A stretch of DNA of 64,000 nt, taken from positions 124,001-188,000 of the forward strand of contig NZ_CP019985.1 in assembly GCF_002250115.1 (NCBI RefSeq), read 5' to 3'. Each line of letters begins with the position of its first letter. Position 1 is the stretch's first letter. The notes below the pieces were generated by a model. It did no database searches and was not told the origin of the DNA. It saw nothing but the letters and a program-made list of their open reading frames with translations. Shown piece after piece: positions 1 to 8,982 of the stretch. The position numbers and the translations under genes are program-made. This stretch comes from Shouchella clausii. Its GTDB lineage: Bacteria > Bacillota > Bacilli > Bacillales > Bacillaceae_D.

Positions 1-536
1 ACAACTGTATTTCCATAAACCAATGCCGGAGCGATTTTCCAAATAGGGATTGCCACAGGAAAGTTCCAAGGGGTAATAATGCCAACTACGCCCAAAGGCG
101 TCCGTTTTGTAAACATTAGCGCCTCTTTATCGGAAGCTGGAATCACTTCCCCCTCTTTTCTCATCCCTTCCGCTGCATAATACCGTAAGATCGCTATCCC
201 ACGTTGAGTTTCACCAATTGCTTCGGGCAACGTTTTTCCCATTTCTTTTGTTAACGTTTCAGCAATGTCATCAACATTTTTTTCTAATTCATTTGCGACA
301 CTAGCTAATAGTTGGCCCCGTTGGTATTGCCCGGTTTTACGCCAGCCGACTTTCGCTTCAGTCGCCGATTGAATCGCCTCATCGACTTCTTCAGTTGTAG
401 AAGATTGGAGTTGGCCAACCGTTTCATTTTTGTTTGCTGGATTCACACTATCCATTACTTGTCCGCTCGTACTGTCTCTCCATTCGCCGTTGATATAATT
501 TTGAAATACTTCTACTGTTTGTGTAAATTTCGCCAC
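1..536 (-). CDS. aldehyde dehydrogenase, partial (alpha-ketoglutaric semialdehyde dehydrogenase-like)
   Basis: Only the first 178 codons lie in the window; the gene runs off the left edge. Translation from a GTG at 536 (AGGGGTG lies 7 nt upstream) gives an N-terminal ALDH region with the QNYINGEW opening and the TPWNFP motif that supplies the oxyanion-hole Asn. The catalytic Cys and Glu would be outside the window. Neighbours are a keto-deoxy-acid aldolase, an FAH-type dehydratase and a sugar-acid dehydratase, so a role oxidising alpha-ketoglutaric semialdehyde to alpha-ketoglutarate is the natural inference. ALDH family is certain from sequence; substrate is inferred from context only. Confidence 0.85.
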   Translation of the reverse strand, partial: MAKFTQTVEVFQNYINGEWRDSTSGQVMDSVNPANKNETVGQLQSSTTEEVDEAIQSATEAKVGWRKTGQYQRGQLLASVANELEKNVDDIAETLTKEMGKTLPEAIGETQRGIAILRYYAAEGMRKEGEVIPASDKEALMFTKRTPLGVVGIITPWNFPVAIPIWKIAPALVYGNTV

Positions 537-586
537 TTATACGCACCCCTGTCTGATTTCATTTAACTTACTCGAATTGCAATCAA

Positions 587-1495
587 TCAGTCTTCTTTCC
601 ATTTACGATTGATGTTATCGACGATTCTTTCTACTTCTGACCTTGTATTGGCGTTAATTAAATGAAAAGGTTTCTTATGATAGACACGTTCACCGTTAAA
701 CCATCTATAGGACACCGCCTCTTTAATCGTTGAAAAGAATGAGTGATTTATATCATATAGTTGCATAGCTTCGGCTATTAGGTTTTGGTAATGATTCACT
801 GCTTCGAAATGTTGCTGTTCCATCGCTTTCTTTAGCTTGACGGAGATTTCCGGAAATACGACAGCTGTACTATTAATACTTCCGTTGGTGCCGATCATCA
901 TACCAGGTAATAAATGATCATCAAAACCTGTTAAAATTACAAATTCAGTGTTTTTAGGTCTAACGTTTTCAATTAATTTTCTGTATCTGCCTATGTCACT
1001 AACCGTTTCTTTTATTCCTTTTAAATTGTCATGTCTTTCTAGTAACTCAGGAATAATGTTTACTGGGATCTCTTGTGATGAAAGCATCGGCACATTATAG
1101 AGATAGGCATCCATTTTAATGGATTGAATAATTTCGCTGAAATAATCGATCAGTTGTGCTTCACTTAATGGCCAATAAAAGGGATTAACAATTAAAACTG
1201 CATCCGCTCCTGCTTTTTCAGCTTTTATCGCTAAATCTACCGCCTCTTCAACAACATTGCTTCCGACATTTACCATACACTTAACCCGCTTGTTGATATA
1301 GGGGATGACATGATCAATATAATCGCTCTTTTGTTGGTGCGTCATTGAAGTGAACTCACCGCTGCTCCCTAATAAGAGAAGTCCATCTACCTCTTTTTCA
1401 ATCAGAATATCAATTAGTCGGAAATTCGTTTCTTTATCTACTGAGCCATTTTCATCAAAAAACGTAACAAGTGGAGGAATGATGCCTTGCAACAA
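587..1495 (-). CDS. DapA/NAL-family aldolase or dehydratase acting on a 2-keto-3-deoxy sugar acid
   Basis: About 302 residues with the full (beta/alpha)8 DHDPS-family pattern: GLLLLGSSGEF near residues 38-48, a LYNVP tyrosine near 133 and the Schiff-base lysine in LKGIKETVSD near 162. Family members cleave or dehydrate 2-keto-3-deoxy acids (YjhH/YagE-type aldolases yield pyruvate and glycolaldehyde from pentonate intermediates). An upstream GTG at 1504 also opens the frame, but the GAGG motif sits 8 nt before a TTG at 1495, so I prefer that start. It follows the FAH-family gene by about 20 nt and is probably cotranscribed with it. Family sure; exact substrate unknown. Confidence 0.85.
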   Translation of the reverse strand: MLQGIIPPLVTFFDENGSVDKETNFRLIDILIEKEVDGLLLLGSSGEFTSMTHQQKSDYIDHVIPYINKRVKCMVNVGSNVVEEAVDLAIKAEKAGADAVLIVNPFYWPLSEAQLIDYFSEIIQSIKMDAYLYNVPMLSSQEIPVNIIPELLERHDNLKGIKETVSDIGRYRKLIENVRPKNTEFVILTGFDDHLLPGMMIGTNGSINSTAVVFPEISVKLKKAMEQQHFEAVNHYQNLIAEAMQLYDINHSFFSTIKEAVSYRWFNGERVYHKKPFHLINANTRSEVERIVDNINRKWKED

Positions 1496-1515
1496 CGTAA
1501 TCACCTCAGACTTCT

Positions 1516-2388
1516 TTATTTTTGAAAGGAACCGACATAATTCTTTAATGTGCCGATGGGTGTAGAGCTAATCTCAATCACATCCCCTACCGCTAATGTG
1601 AAATCGTTATCGGGAACAATACACGTGCCCGTCAATAAGACCGTTCCAGGTACGATGTCATTGTCGCGTATTAGAAACTCTACTAATTCCTCTAGTTTTC
1701 TTTTTAATTGACTCACACTTGCTGACCCCTGGAAAACAACCTCGTGCTCCCTGCTAATCGTACACATAATCGAAAGCTCATATGGATTTTCAATGCCAGT
1801 TGGCATAAGAATGGCTGGGCCAATGGAACAAGATTTTTTCCACACTTTCGCCTGTGGCAAATATAAAGGATTTTCCCCCTCAATATCTCTGCAACTCATA
1901 TCATTTCCTAATGTATAACCAATGATCTCTTCCCCTTCGCCAATAACTAAGCCTAGTTCAGGTTCAGGAATTTGCCAGTTTGAATCACTTCGGATCAATA
2001 ACTCTTTATTTGGACCTTGGGTGCGCCGTGCAGTCGATTTTAAAAAGATCTCAGGGCGCTCAGCGTCGTACACTTTATCGTAAAACGTTAATACATCGAG
2101 CTTTCCATTCGTTGCTTCGTAATTTCGGGCCTCTCTGCTTTTCATGTATGTTACTCCTGAAGCCCATACCTCATCTGCCTCTATTGGGATCTCCAAGGCC
2201 GTTTCTTCAATTGATACCGGAGCCAGGCTGTTCTCTTTAATATACATTTCTGCTGTTTTCGCATTTTCTTTAAGATAATAATAAAAATTCACATAGTTAT
2301 TGAAAGGGACGACATACATTTCAGAAAATGTCTGTCCAATCGCAGAATGGACAATATGTTCTTGATCTTTAAATCGAATGAATTTCAT
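1516..2388 (-). CDS. fumarylacetoacetate hydrolase-family protein, probable 2-keto-3-deoxy-pentonate dehydratase
   Basis: 290 residues. The C-terminal two thirds are an FAH fold with the metal-ligand segment PEPELGLVIG and the GNDMSCRDIEGENPLYLPQAK segment typical of 2-dehydro-3-deoxy-D-arabinonate dehydratases (KdaD/XylX group). These dehydrate 2-keto-3-deoxy-pentonate to alpha-ketoglutaric semialdehyde, the substrate expected for the ALDH at the left edge. ATG start at 2388 with AAGGAG about 11 nt upstream. It sits between the IclR gene and the aldolase gene on the same strand. The FAH family is clear; the Weimberg-type role is inferred from the neighbours. Confidence 0.82.
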   Translation of the reverse strand: MKFIRFKDQEHIVHSAIGQTFSEMYVVPFNNYVNFYYYLKENAKTAEMYIKENSLAPVSIEETALEIPIEADEVWASGVTYMKSREARNYEATNGKLDVLTFYDKVYDAERPEIFLKSTARRTQGPNKELLIRSDSNWQIPEPELGLVIGEGEEIIGYTLGNDMSCRDIEGENPLYLPQAKVWKKSCSIGPAILMPTGIENPYELSIMCTISREHEVVFQGSASVSQLKRKLEELVEFLIRDNDIVPGTVLLTGTCIVPDNDFTLAVGDVIEISSTPIGTLKNYVGSFQK

Positions 2389-2514
2389 ATAGAGTTAGTC
2401 TCCTTTTTGGATAGATTGTTTAGCCGATTTTCAAATTCGAACCTGCTCACAGCATGATAACGCATTCATTTTTTTAGTCACTAACCGGAATGCATATGAA
2501 AGCCGTCTTCTTTC

Positions 2515-2558
2515 AATCCAAGAAAATGGTCTTGAACTAAAACCATTATTCTTGGATT
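2515..2558. repeat. imperfect inverted repeat between regulator and catabolic genes
   Basis: The arms AATCCAAGAAAATGGT (2515-2530) and ACCATTATTCTTGGATT (2542-2558) pair with one bulged base around an 11-nt loop. It lies between the stop of the IclR gene and the start of the FAH-family gene. No T run follows on the minus strand, so it is not a convincing terminator. It could be a processing or attenuation element, or a binding site. Confidence 0.5.
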
Positions 2559-2572
2559 CTCACAAATTCGTT

Positions 2573-3355
2573 CTATTGAGGCCCAGGTCCCACAGGTTTT
2601 AAAAATCCTGCATGAAGAGAAATTCTCTTGGCCAAGTCTACAATCTCCCGTTCTGCTTCTTTTTGTTTCTTTTCCCAACTTGTTGTTAGCATCGTTACAC
2701 TAACAGCGGCAATGACTTCATCCTCTTGATTCTTTACTGGGGCAGCAATACAGAAAAAATTTTCTACAGCTTCTTGATATTCCTTGATATAGCCCTGTTC
2801 ATTTAGTAGGGCGATTTGTGCCCATAGCTCCTCTACTGTTTTGATGGTGTATGGCGTTTTAGCCTCAAGGCTTCTTCCCTCATACAGGTCCTTCATTTCG
2901 TTAAACGTATATTTGGAAAGGAGAACTTTTCCCATCGCGGTTGCATGAGCAGGAAATTTCATTCCTGGATCAGTGGCGACCCTTACTGGGGAACTCCCCT
3001 CTTTCTTTGCCAAATATAAAATATCGACACCATCCAAAATCGAAAGCTGAACCGTTTCATCTAAATTATTGACAGTATTCGCAGCCTCCTCCGAAAACGT
3101 GCCAATTAAATCAAATTGACTCGAGTACAAAGCACTAAATACACCAAATCTCATTCCAAGGGAATACGTATCATCCTTCCCTTTCTTCACCCAGCCGAGC
3201 GTTTCGAGTGTGTTTAGTAATGAATAAAGTGAGCTTTTATTAATATTTAATTCATTGGAGAGATCAATTAACCGATATTGATTGGGCCGATAGGCAATAA
3301 GATTTAAAATGTTATCTGCCCTCCCAATCGCGGGAACCCAATATTTTTTCTCCAT
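2573..3355 (-). CDS. IclR-family transcriptional regulator
   Basis: 260 residues from the ATG at 3355. The reading frame stays open further upstream, but AGAAGGG lies 8 nt before this ATG and the IclR domain begins right after it. N-terminal winged HTH at about residues 8-68 (LIDLSNELNINKSSLYSLLNTLETLGWV), then the IclR effector domain with the typical HATAMGKVLLS segment and ISLHAGF near the end. It is oriented with the ALDH/aldolase/FAH genes and divergent from the dehydratase gene; the intervening DNA holds two tandem palindromes. Likely a local repressor or activator of the sugar-acid locus; the inducer is unknown. Confidence 0.9.
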   Translation of the reverse strand: MEKKYWVPAIGRADNILNLIAYRPNQYRLIDLSNELNINKSSLYSLLNTLETLGWVKKGKDDTYSLGMRFGVFSALYSSQFDLIGTFSEEAANTVNNLDETVQLSILDGVDILYLAKKEGSSPVRVATDPGMKFPAHATAMGKVLLSKYTFNEMKDLYEGRSLEAKTPYTIKTVEELWAQIALLNEQGYIKEYQEAVENFFCIAAPVKNQEDEVIAAVSVTMLTTSWEKKQKEAEREIVDLAKRISLHAGFLKPVGPGPQ

Positions 3356-3572
3356 AGCGACAAACCCTTCTATTTTGTTTAATATAATAAACTCGGTTTT
3401 CTTATTAAAACCTAACATGATCATTTCAAGTAGTCAATATCGTATTTTTATTTAGAGGCAATTGTCCATTCAAGTCGGTTTCATAAGATAGGCCGCACCG
3501 TTGAGATAGCCATCCATCTAACGTTCACGTTTTTTTTAATTGAAAAAAATCTATTTCCAACTCATAAATTGT

Positions 3573-3625
3573 ATGATATCATCAAATTAGTTTTATACAA
3601 CAAACTAGGTTTCTTATACAAAACC
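3573..3625. promoter_or_regulatory. palindrome cluster, candidate IclR operator
   Basis: Three short palindromes follow each other in the divergent intergenic region: ATGATATCAT (3573-3582), then two 18-bp sites AGTTTTATACAACAAACT (3589-3606) and GGTTTCTTATACAAAACC (3608-3625). The last two share the form (A/G)GTTT-N8-AAAC(T/C) with a TATACAA core and are one base apart. Tandem 18-bp dyads between an IclR gene and its likely target are what an IclR operator would look like. Binding is inferred, not shown. Confidence 0.5.
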
Positions 3626-3737
3626 AAAGTAACGACGTTTTTAGCTGTATAAAGATGAATGGAGCCATTAACGAAGGATGAATGAGCAAAAACACCTAGT
3701 TGAGCAAAACTTTAAGGGGGTGAATTTCCGATTAAGT

Positions 3738-3751
3738 TGAAAGCGCTTTAT
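3738..3751 (+). promoter_or_regulatory. cre-like site (CcpA)
   Basis: TGAAAGCGCTTTAT matches the Bacillus cre consensus TGWAARCGYTWNCW at 13 of 14 positions. It lies about 130 nt upstream of the dehydratase start, where carbon catabolite repression of a sugar-acid operon would be expected. The match is seen; CcpA binding is inferred. Confidence 0.55.
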
Positions 3752-3876
3752 TAAAATTCAGCTTTATAGGTGGTTCTCGAAGCAATGATAAGACGTTTTA
3801 TAAGGGTAGTTGGCTTGATAAAAATGATTGCTTTCATTTCGTTGAAAGGAATAATCTCAATCATGGAGGAAAACAT

Positions 3877-5859
3877 ATGTCCTTGCATTTAATATTTGGC
3901 GATGAGGATGTCTCTCTTTACAACATTCAGACTCATGCAAAAGGAGCGGATGGCTCACTCCCCCTTACATCCGAGATGTTGTTACATTCACCAAGTGGCG
4001 ACCTTTTTGGACTATCTCAAAACGTTGGTATGGGATGGGCGCCTTCCCGTCTCCTTGGAAAACAAATTTTAATCCTAGGCACTCAAGGTGGAATCAGGCA
4101 TGAAAATGGCGCTCCGATTGCCTTAGGCTATCATACTGGCCACTGGGAAATAGGCCTGCTCATGAAGGAAGCGGCGGAAGAAATTCGCAGACAAGGAGGC
4201 GTCCCTTTTGCCGGATTCGTTAGTGACCCATGTGATGGCCGTTCCCAAGGAACGACTGGCATGTTTGATTCCCTGCCGTTTCGAAACGACGCAGCGATTG
4301 TATATCGAAGGCTAATTCGCTCGTTGCCAACGCGCCGTGCCGTTATTGGCGTTGCGACATGCGATAAAGGCCTTCCGGCAATGATGGTCGCTTTAGCGTC
4401 CATGCATGACTTGCCAACTATTATTGTTCCAGGAGGTGTCACGCTTCCGCCTACAAACGGTGAAGACGCAGGCAAAATTCAAACGATTGGAGCACGATAC
4501 GCCAATAACGAAATCACCTTACAAGAAGCTGCCGATCTCGGGTGCCGTGCTTGTGCGACACCGGGAGGAGGATGCCAATTCCTTGGAACAGCTGGCACCT
4601 CTCAAGTCGTTGCCGAAGCGATGGGTATCGCGTTGCCTCACTCGGCACTGGCGCCATCTGGCCAGCCGATCTGGATGGAGATGGCTAGACAATCAGCCCG
4701 TGCAGCATTAGAGATGGAGAAAAAAGGGCTATCAACTAAAGACATTATGACGGATAAAGCGATTGAAAATGCGATGGTTGTTCACGCGGCTTTTGGCGGT
4801 TCAACCAATTTACTCCTTCATATCCCAGCCATTGCCCACGCCGCTAATTGCAAGATACCTACTGTCGAGGACTGGACAAGAATCAATAAAAAAATCCCTC
4901 GCCTCGTTGATGTCCTGCCAAATGGGCCTGTTGGCCACACGACTGTTAAGGTATTTCTCGCAGGTGGTGTTCCTGAGGTTATGCTGCATTTAAGAAAATT
5001 AGGCGTACTGCATGAAGATGTACAAACTGTGACTGGAGAAACTCTTGGTGCAAACCTTGATTGGTGGGAAAAATCCGAAAGACGCGCTCTAATGAAAAAA
5101 CAGTTGCTCGAAACAGACGGGATTGATCCAGACGATATTATCATGGACCCAATCAAAGCAAAAGAAAGAGGCCTAACTTCTACGGTTACATTCCCGAAAG
5201 GAAATATTGCGCCTGAAGGATCTGTCATTAAATCGACTTCTATTGATCCTTCCGTGGTAGGAGAAGACGGAATTTATAGACATACCGGGAAAGCGAAAGT
5301 CTTTACTTCAGAAAAGTCTGCTATAAAGGCAATTAAACATGGAAGCATTGAAGCAGGGGACATCATGGTTGTGATGGGCGGCGGCCCTTCCGGAACGGGG
5401 ATGGAAGAAACCTATCAACTAACATCGGCATTAAAACATTTGTCTTATGGAAAACATGTTTCCTTGATTACAGATGCCCGTTTTTCAGGTGTTTCTACTG
5501 GCGCATGCATTGGACATATCGGACCTGAGGCATTGGCAGGCGGACCAATTGGAAAATTACGCGATGGAGATGTGATTGAAATCATCGTTGACCGCAATGA
5601 GTTAGTAGGTTCTGTCAATTTCATTGGAACGGAAAATGAGCGGCTTTCTTTGGCCGATGCAAGTCAAGTACTGAAAGAACGCTCCCTCCATCCAGACCTT
5701 CAACCGAATCCAGATCTGCCAGACGACACGCGTTTATGGGCTGCGCTCCAATCCGTAAGTGGAGGAACTTGGCGAGGAAATATTTACGATACAGATCGAA
5801 TCATTGAAGTTCTAAAAGCTGGGGTAAAAGCGTTAGAGGAAGAACAAATAAACGTCTAA
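3877..5859 (+). CDS. YjhG/YagF-type sugar-acid (D-xylonate) dehydratase
   Basis: 660 residues of the IlvD/Edd dehydratase superfamily. Cluster-ligand-like cysteines appear in [29 protein letters not shown] and [16 protein letters not shown]; the C-terminal half holds the conserved ITDARFSG and [14 protein letters not shown] motifs. Length and the [14 protein letters not shown] segment fit the YjhG/YagF subfamily, whose Escherichia coli members dehydrate D-xylonate, rather than IlvD. ATG at 3877 with GGAGG 7 nt upstream. Flanked by cre-like sites and followed by a GntP permease. The dehydratase class is secure; xylonate versus another aldonate is inferred. Confidence 0.88.
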   Translation: MSLHLIFGDEDVSLYNIQTHAKGADGSLPLTSEMLLHSPSGDLFGLSQNVGMGWAPSRLLGKQILILGTQGGIRHENGAPIALGYHTGHWEIGLLMKEAAEEIRRQGGVPFAGFVSDPCDGRSQGTTGMFDSLPFRNDAAIVYRRLIRSLPTRRAVIGVATCDKGLPAMMVALASMHDLPTIIVPGGVTLPPTNGEDAGKIQTIGARYANNEITLQEAADLGCRACATPGGGCQFLGTAGTSQVVAEAMGIALPHSALAPSGQPIWMEMARQSARAALEMEKKGLSTKDIMTDKAIENAMVVHAAFGGSTNLLLHIPAIAHAANCKIPTVEDWTRINKKIPRLVDVLPNGPVGHTTVKVFLAGGVPEVMLHLRKLGVLHEDVQTVTGETLGANLDWWEKSERRALMKKQLLETDGIDPDDIIMDPIKAKERGLTSTVTFPKGNIAPEGSVIKSTSIDPSVVGEDGIYRHTGKAKVFTSEKSAIKAIKHGSIEAGDIMVVMGGGPSGTGMEETYQLTSALKHLSYGKHVSLITDARFSGVSTGACIGHIGPEALAGGPIGKLRDGDVIEIIVDRNELVGSVNFIGTENERLSLADASQVLKERSLHPDLQPNPDLPDDTRLWAALQSVSGGTWRGNIYDTDRIIEVLKAGVKALEEEQINV

Positions 5860-5886
5860 ATGGCACACAGGTTAAAACGTGCGTAA

Positions 5887-5921
5887 AATTTCCCCCATTG
5901 TGCTTCATAAATGGGGGATTT
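5887..5921 (+). terminator. hairpin between dehydratase and permease genes
   Basis: A stem TCCCCCATT/AATGGGGGA (5891-5899 with 5910-5918), extended by A/T pairs, closes a 10-nt loop; only a short T stretch follows. It may be a partial terminator separating the dehydratase and permease transcripts. Confidence 0.55.
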
Positions 5922-5933
5922 ATTGAAAGCGTT

Positions 5934-5947
5934 TTCCGTATAGGGCG
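5934..5947 (+). promoter_or_regulatory. cre-like site upstream of the GntP permease gene
   Basis: TGAAAGCGTTTTCC matches the cre consensus at 13 of 14 positions and lies 87 nt before the permease start, directly after the hairpin. It suggests that permease expression is separately catabolite controlled. Confidence 0.5.
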
Positions 5948-6033
5948 TTCTTCAATGAACGGCGCTTTCGGATAGTAGACAATCCAAGTATGTTGAAAGC
6001 ACACGAATACTTATTCATTTTTGGAGGTTTAGG

Positions 6034-7476
6034 ATGCCATTATTTATCGTAGCAGTTGGAATTGTCTTGTTACTCATTTTGATTACTGGATTCAAGTTAA
6101 ATACATTTGTTTCCTTAATTATTGTCGCTTTTATCGTAGCGTTGGCACTAGGCATGCCTTTAGAAAATGTAGTGTCCTCCATTGAAGGCGGATTAGGAGG
6201 TACACTTGGCCATATCGCGTTAATATTTGGGCTCGGTGCTATGCTTGGCAGGTTAATTGCGGACGCAGGGGGTGCCCAGCGTATCGCCATGACGTTAATT
6301 AACAAGTTTGGAGAAAAGAGAATTCAGTGGGCCGTTGTCGTTGCTTCGTTCATTGTAGGCATTGCCCTATTTTTTGAGGTTGGCTTAGTATTATTAATTC
6401 CAATTGTGTTTTCGATTGCAAAAGAACTAAAAATTTCTATTTTATACTTAGGCATTCCTATGGCCGCCGCTTTATTAGCAACGCATAGTTTCTTACCGCC
6501 GCACCCAGGACCGACCGTAATAGCTGGCGAATATGGGGCAGATCTTGGCGTCGTTTTACTCTACGGGATTATGATTGCCATACCAACTGTCATTATAGCT
6601 GGCCCTCTCTTTACTAAGGTTGCTAAAAAAATTGCACCGGATGCATTCAACAAAACAGGGAATATAGACTCGTTAGGAGAACAAAAAACATTCACACTCG
6701 AACAAACGCCTGGATTTGGTATTAGTGTCTTAACTGCGATGTTCCCTGTTTTATTAATGGCTATTTCTACAATCGTCGATCTCGTCCAGAACTCAGTAGG
6801 ATTTGAGGATAATACGATCATAGAGATCATTCGCCTTGTCGGAAACCCTTCGTCTGCCATGTTACTATCTTTATTGCTTGCATTTTATACAATGGGGATA
6901 GCAAGAAAGATCCCAATCAAACAAGTGATGGATTCATGTTCATCATCAATTGCAGCGATTGGGATGATGCTATTAATTATTGGAGGCGGAGGCGCCTTTA
7001 AGCAAGTACTCATTGATGGCGGTGTCGGAGATTATGTAGCCGAACTATTTAAAGACACGTCCATGTCCCCTCTTTTATTTGCTTGGCTCGTTGCGGCAAT
7101 CTTGCGTATATCTTTAGGTTCAGCCACCGTTGCGGCTATATCTACAGCGGGATTAGTTGTGCCAATGCTAGCCCAATACGATGTCAATTTAGCCTTGGTC
7201 ACTCTTGCAACTGGAGCAGGCAGCTCGATTTGCTCCCATGTGAATGATGCCGGATTTTGGATGATCAAAGAATACTTTGGGTTAAGCATGAAAGAAACAT
7301 TTTCAACATGGACGATCTTATCGACAATTACTTCTGTCGTTGGATTAGGGTTTATTTTATTATTCGATGCATCCTTCATCATCGCAGGAATAGCCATCGT
7401 TCTTATTAGTGTGGCAGCCATATACTTCAGCACCATGACTCCAGTAAAAGATAAAAGAAAGGCGTTAGGGGCATAG
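6034..7476 (+). CDS. GntP-family gluconate/sugar-acid:H+ permease
   Basis: 480 residues, almost entirely hydrophobic, with 12-14 predicted membrane segments. GntP-family signatures are visible: [20 protein letters not shown] near residue 70, [12 protein letters not shown] near 110, [21 protein letters not shown] near 150, and [20 protein letters not shown] near 405. Family members import gluconate and related aldonates by proton symport. ATG at 6034 with GGAGG 7 nt upstream. It lies downstream of the dehydratase, so it probably imports the aldonate that this locus degrades. The substrate is not deducible from sequence alone. Confidence 0.9.
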   Translation: MPLFIVAVGIVLLLILITGFKLNTFVSLIIVAFIVALALGMPLENVVSSIEGGLGGTLGHIALIFGLGAMLGRLIADAGGAQRIAMTLINKFGEKRIQWAVVVASFIVGIALFFEVGLVLLIPIVFSIAKELKISILYLGIPMAAALLATHSFLPPHPGPTVIAGEYGADLGVVLLYGIMIAIPTVIIAGPLFTKVAKKIAPDAFNKTGNIDSLGEQKTFTLEQTPGFGISVLTAMFPVLLMAISTIVDLVQNSVGFEDNTIIEIIRLVGNPSSAMLLSLLLAFYTMGIARKIPIKQVMDSCSSSIAAIGMMLLIIGGGGAFKQVLIDGGVGDYVAELFKDTSMSPLLFAWLVAAILRISLGSATVAAISTAGLVVPMLAQYDVNLALVTLATGAGSSICSHVNDAGFWMIKEYFGLSMKETFSTWTILSTITSVVGLGFILLFDASFIIAGIAIVLISVAAIYFSTMTPVKDKRKALGA

Positions 7477-7496
7477 AGTCGTAGACTCGTGCTCCC
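7468..7496 (+). terminator. rho-independent terminator of the permease gene
   Basis: A hairpin overlaps the stop codon: inner stem GAGTC-GTA-GACTC, outer imperfect pairing GGGGCA with TGCTCCC, followed by TCTTTTCTTTT. Confidence 0.6.
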
Positions 7497-7597
7497 TCTT
7501 TTCTTTTGATGAAGCTTGCCTTCTACTTCCGTTTTCGACTGGCTCGCCCTGCTCGTGCCGAGCAGTTTTGCGGGAGAGGCATGGACGCCTTTCAAAT

Positions 7598-8004
7598 TCA
7601 ATAGTGTTGCTCATTCTTTTTTTCGAGCAAGCCGTACCTTTTTTCGGCCTGCTCCGGGTTTTCGTAAACGGCGATTTTCGAATCAATAAGCGCCAGATTT
7701 TTCTTCAGTGCTTCCATCTGCTTTACGACTTGTTGACGATGGTCGGCGAGCATTGTTTTTCGTTCTTCAATCGTCTGCAAGCCCTCCGCACACCAATCGG
7801 CGTACTGCTTGATGTCTTTGATCTTCATTCCCGTATCCTTTAAACAGCATACCATAGCTACCCAGTTGAGATCCGTGTCAGTAAATACCCGGTTGCCGGA
7901 TTTATCCCTTCCGATAAAAGGCATTAGACCTTCTTTATCATAGAAACGTAGGGTGTGAGCGGACAGCCAAACTTGCTCGCGACCTCGTTAATGGAGTAAG
8001 TCAA
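7598..8004 (-). pseudogene. MerR-family regulator, frameshifted
   Basis: Starting from a TTG at 8004 (AAGGGGTG upstream) the frame reads an N-terminal MerR HTH (MTYSINEVASKFG), then loses register near 7960. The other frame continues with LSAHTLRFYDKEGLMPFIGRD and then a normal MerR body ending near 7598, including VFTDTDLNWVAMVCCLKDTGMKIKDIKQY. One missing base in the GGCTGTCC stretch explains the break. The downstream part alone (108 codons from 7924) lacks most of the recognition helices, so the protein is probably non-functional unless this is a sequencing error. It is divergent from a broken SDR gene with a typical MerR promoter between them. Confidence 0.8.
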
Positions 8005-8021
8005 TTTTTTTATTTCACCCC

Positions 8022-8052
8022 TTGACTTAGAGTTAACTCGAAGTACTACACT
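8022..8052 (+). promoter_or_regulatory. MerR-type promoter with 19-bp spacer and dyad operator
   Basis: The -35 box TTGACT (8022-8027) and the -10 box TACACT (8047-8052) are separated by 19 bp, the long spacer characteristic of MerR-activated promoters. The spacer holds the near-perfect palindrome CTTAGAGTTAACTCGAAG (8026-8043). It faces the SDR gene at 8117. The operator looks intact even though both flanking genes are broken. Confidence 0.75.
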
Positions 8053-8116
8053 CACTATAGACCACTGCTAACAAGAGTTCAAGTGGTCTCATAATAATCA
8101 GAAGGAGAATGGGACT

Positions 8117-8616
8117 ATGATTTCAACGCATAAGGTTGCACTCGTAACGGGAGGCAGCCGAGGGCTTGGCCGAAATGCCGCTATCGCTCTTTCCCGTAAA
8201 GGGATTGACGTGATTATCACGTATCATACTTGCAAGGACGAGGCGGACAAAGTTGTTCAAGAAATAGAAAACAGTGGACGAAAAGCGGCAGCGATCCAGT
8301 TAGATACCGGCAACGTATCCTCATTGGACGCATTTGTTTCCCGGCTGTCCGCAGTTCTGCACGAAAGATGGCTAAAGAATGGGGAAAGCGAGGCATTCGG
8401 GTCAACGTGGTCGCCCCCGGTGCGATCGCGACCGATTTTGGCGGAGGAGCGGTAAGGGACAATCCGCAGATGAATGAACATGTCGCCTCTAATATCGCAC
8501 TAGGCAGGGTTGGAGAAGCCGACGATATCGGTGGGGTTATCGCTTCCTTGTGCACAGAGGAGTTCGGCTGGGTGAATGGGACTCGCCTCGAAGTATCTGG
8601 CGGGCAGATGCTTTAA
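8117..8616 (+). pseudogene. short-chain dehydrogenase/reductase remnant with internal deletion
   Basis: The N-terminal 75 or so codons encode an SDR Rossmann start (VALVTGGSRGLGRNAA) up to about SRLSAVLHE. The sequence then jumps, out of frame, to KMAKEWGKRGIRVNVVAPGAIATDF and runs to a normal SDR C-terminus (GWVNGTRLEVSGGQML). The middle, including the NNAG motif and the Ser-Tyr-Lys catalytic residues, is missing, roughly 70 codons. The junction is near 8365. AAGGAG precedes the ATG. The deletion abolishes catalysis, so this is a pseudogene; MerR/SDR pairs of this kind are common in bacilli. Confidence 0.85.
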
Positions 8617-8688
8617 TTGAACAAGGTATTCGTTGTAAGTAGGCAAAAAACAAATTACCACTTGGTAACACTTTCTTCAGGCATTAAT

Positions 8689-8724
8689 AAAACGCCTCTG
8701 AGAACTGAATCTCAAAGGCGTTTT
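8689..8724. terminator. bidirectional hairpin terminator
   Basis: AAAACGCCTCTGAGA and TCTCAAAGGCGTTTT form a stem (one side has small mismatches) with A and T runs on the outer sides, so it can end transcription from the SDR remnant and from the opposite strand. Confidence 0.75.
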
Positions 8725-8885
8725 GTCTAGTGGCATCGGCGTTCGCTTTATTTTCGTTCGAATTTCTTGAAATACAAACCCTTTTCCGCTGGTTCTTTTC
8801 AGAATGGGATAAAATCACTATCCCAATGATCATCTGTTAGGACATCCCCGTGTACATACGCTTTTCTTTTCCTCTTTAATTGTCC

Positions 8886-8935
8886 AAAAAAGCCTGCCGA
8901 CTACCTCAGCAAAACGGAGTCTTTGTCGACAGGCT
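8886..8935 (-). terminator. terminator of the lipoprotein gene
   Basis: AGCCTGCCGAC (8891-8901) pairs with GTCGACAGGCT (8925-8935) with one mismatch; on the minus strand the stem is followed by TTTTT. It is 48 nt past the stop of the lipoprotein gene. Confidence 0.7.
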
Positions 8936-8982
8936 GAAGCGGCCCCGATTTAAAATACGGCCCAATGGGTGATCCTCATTTC

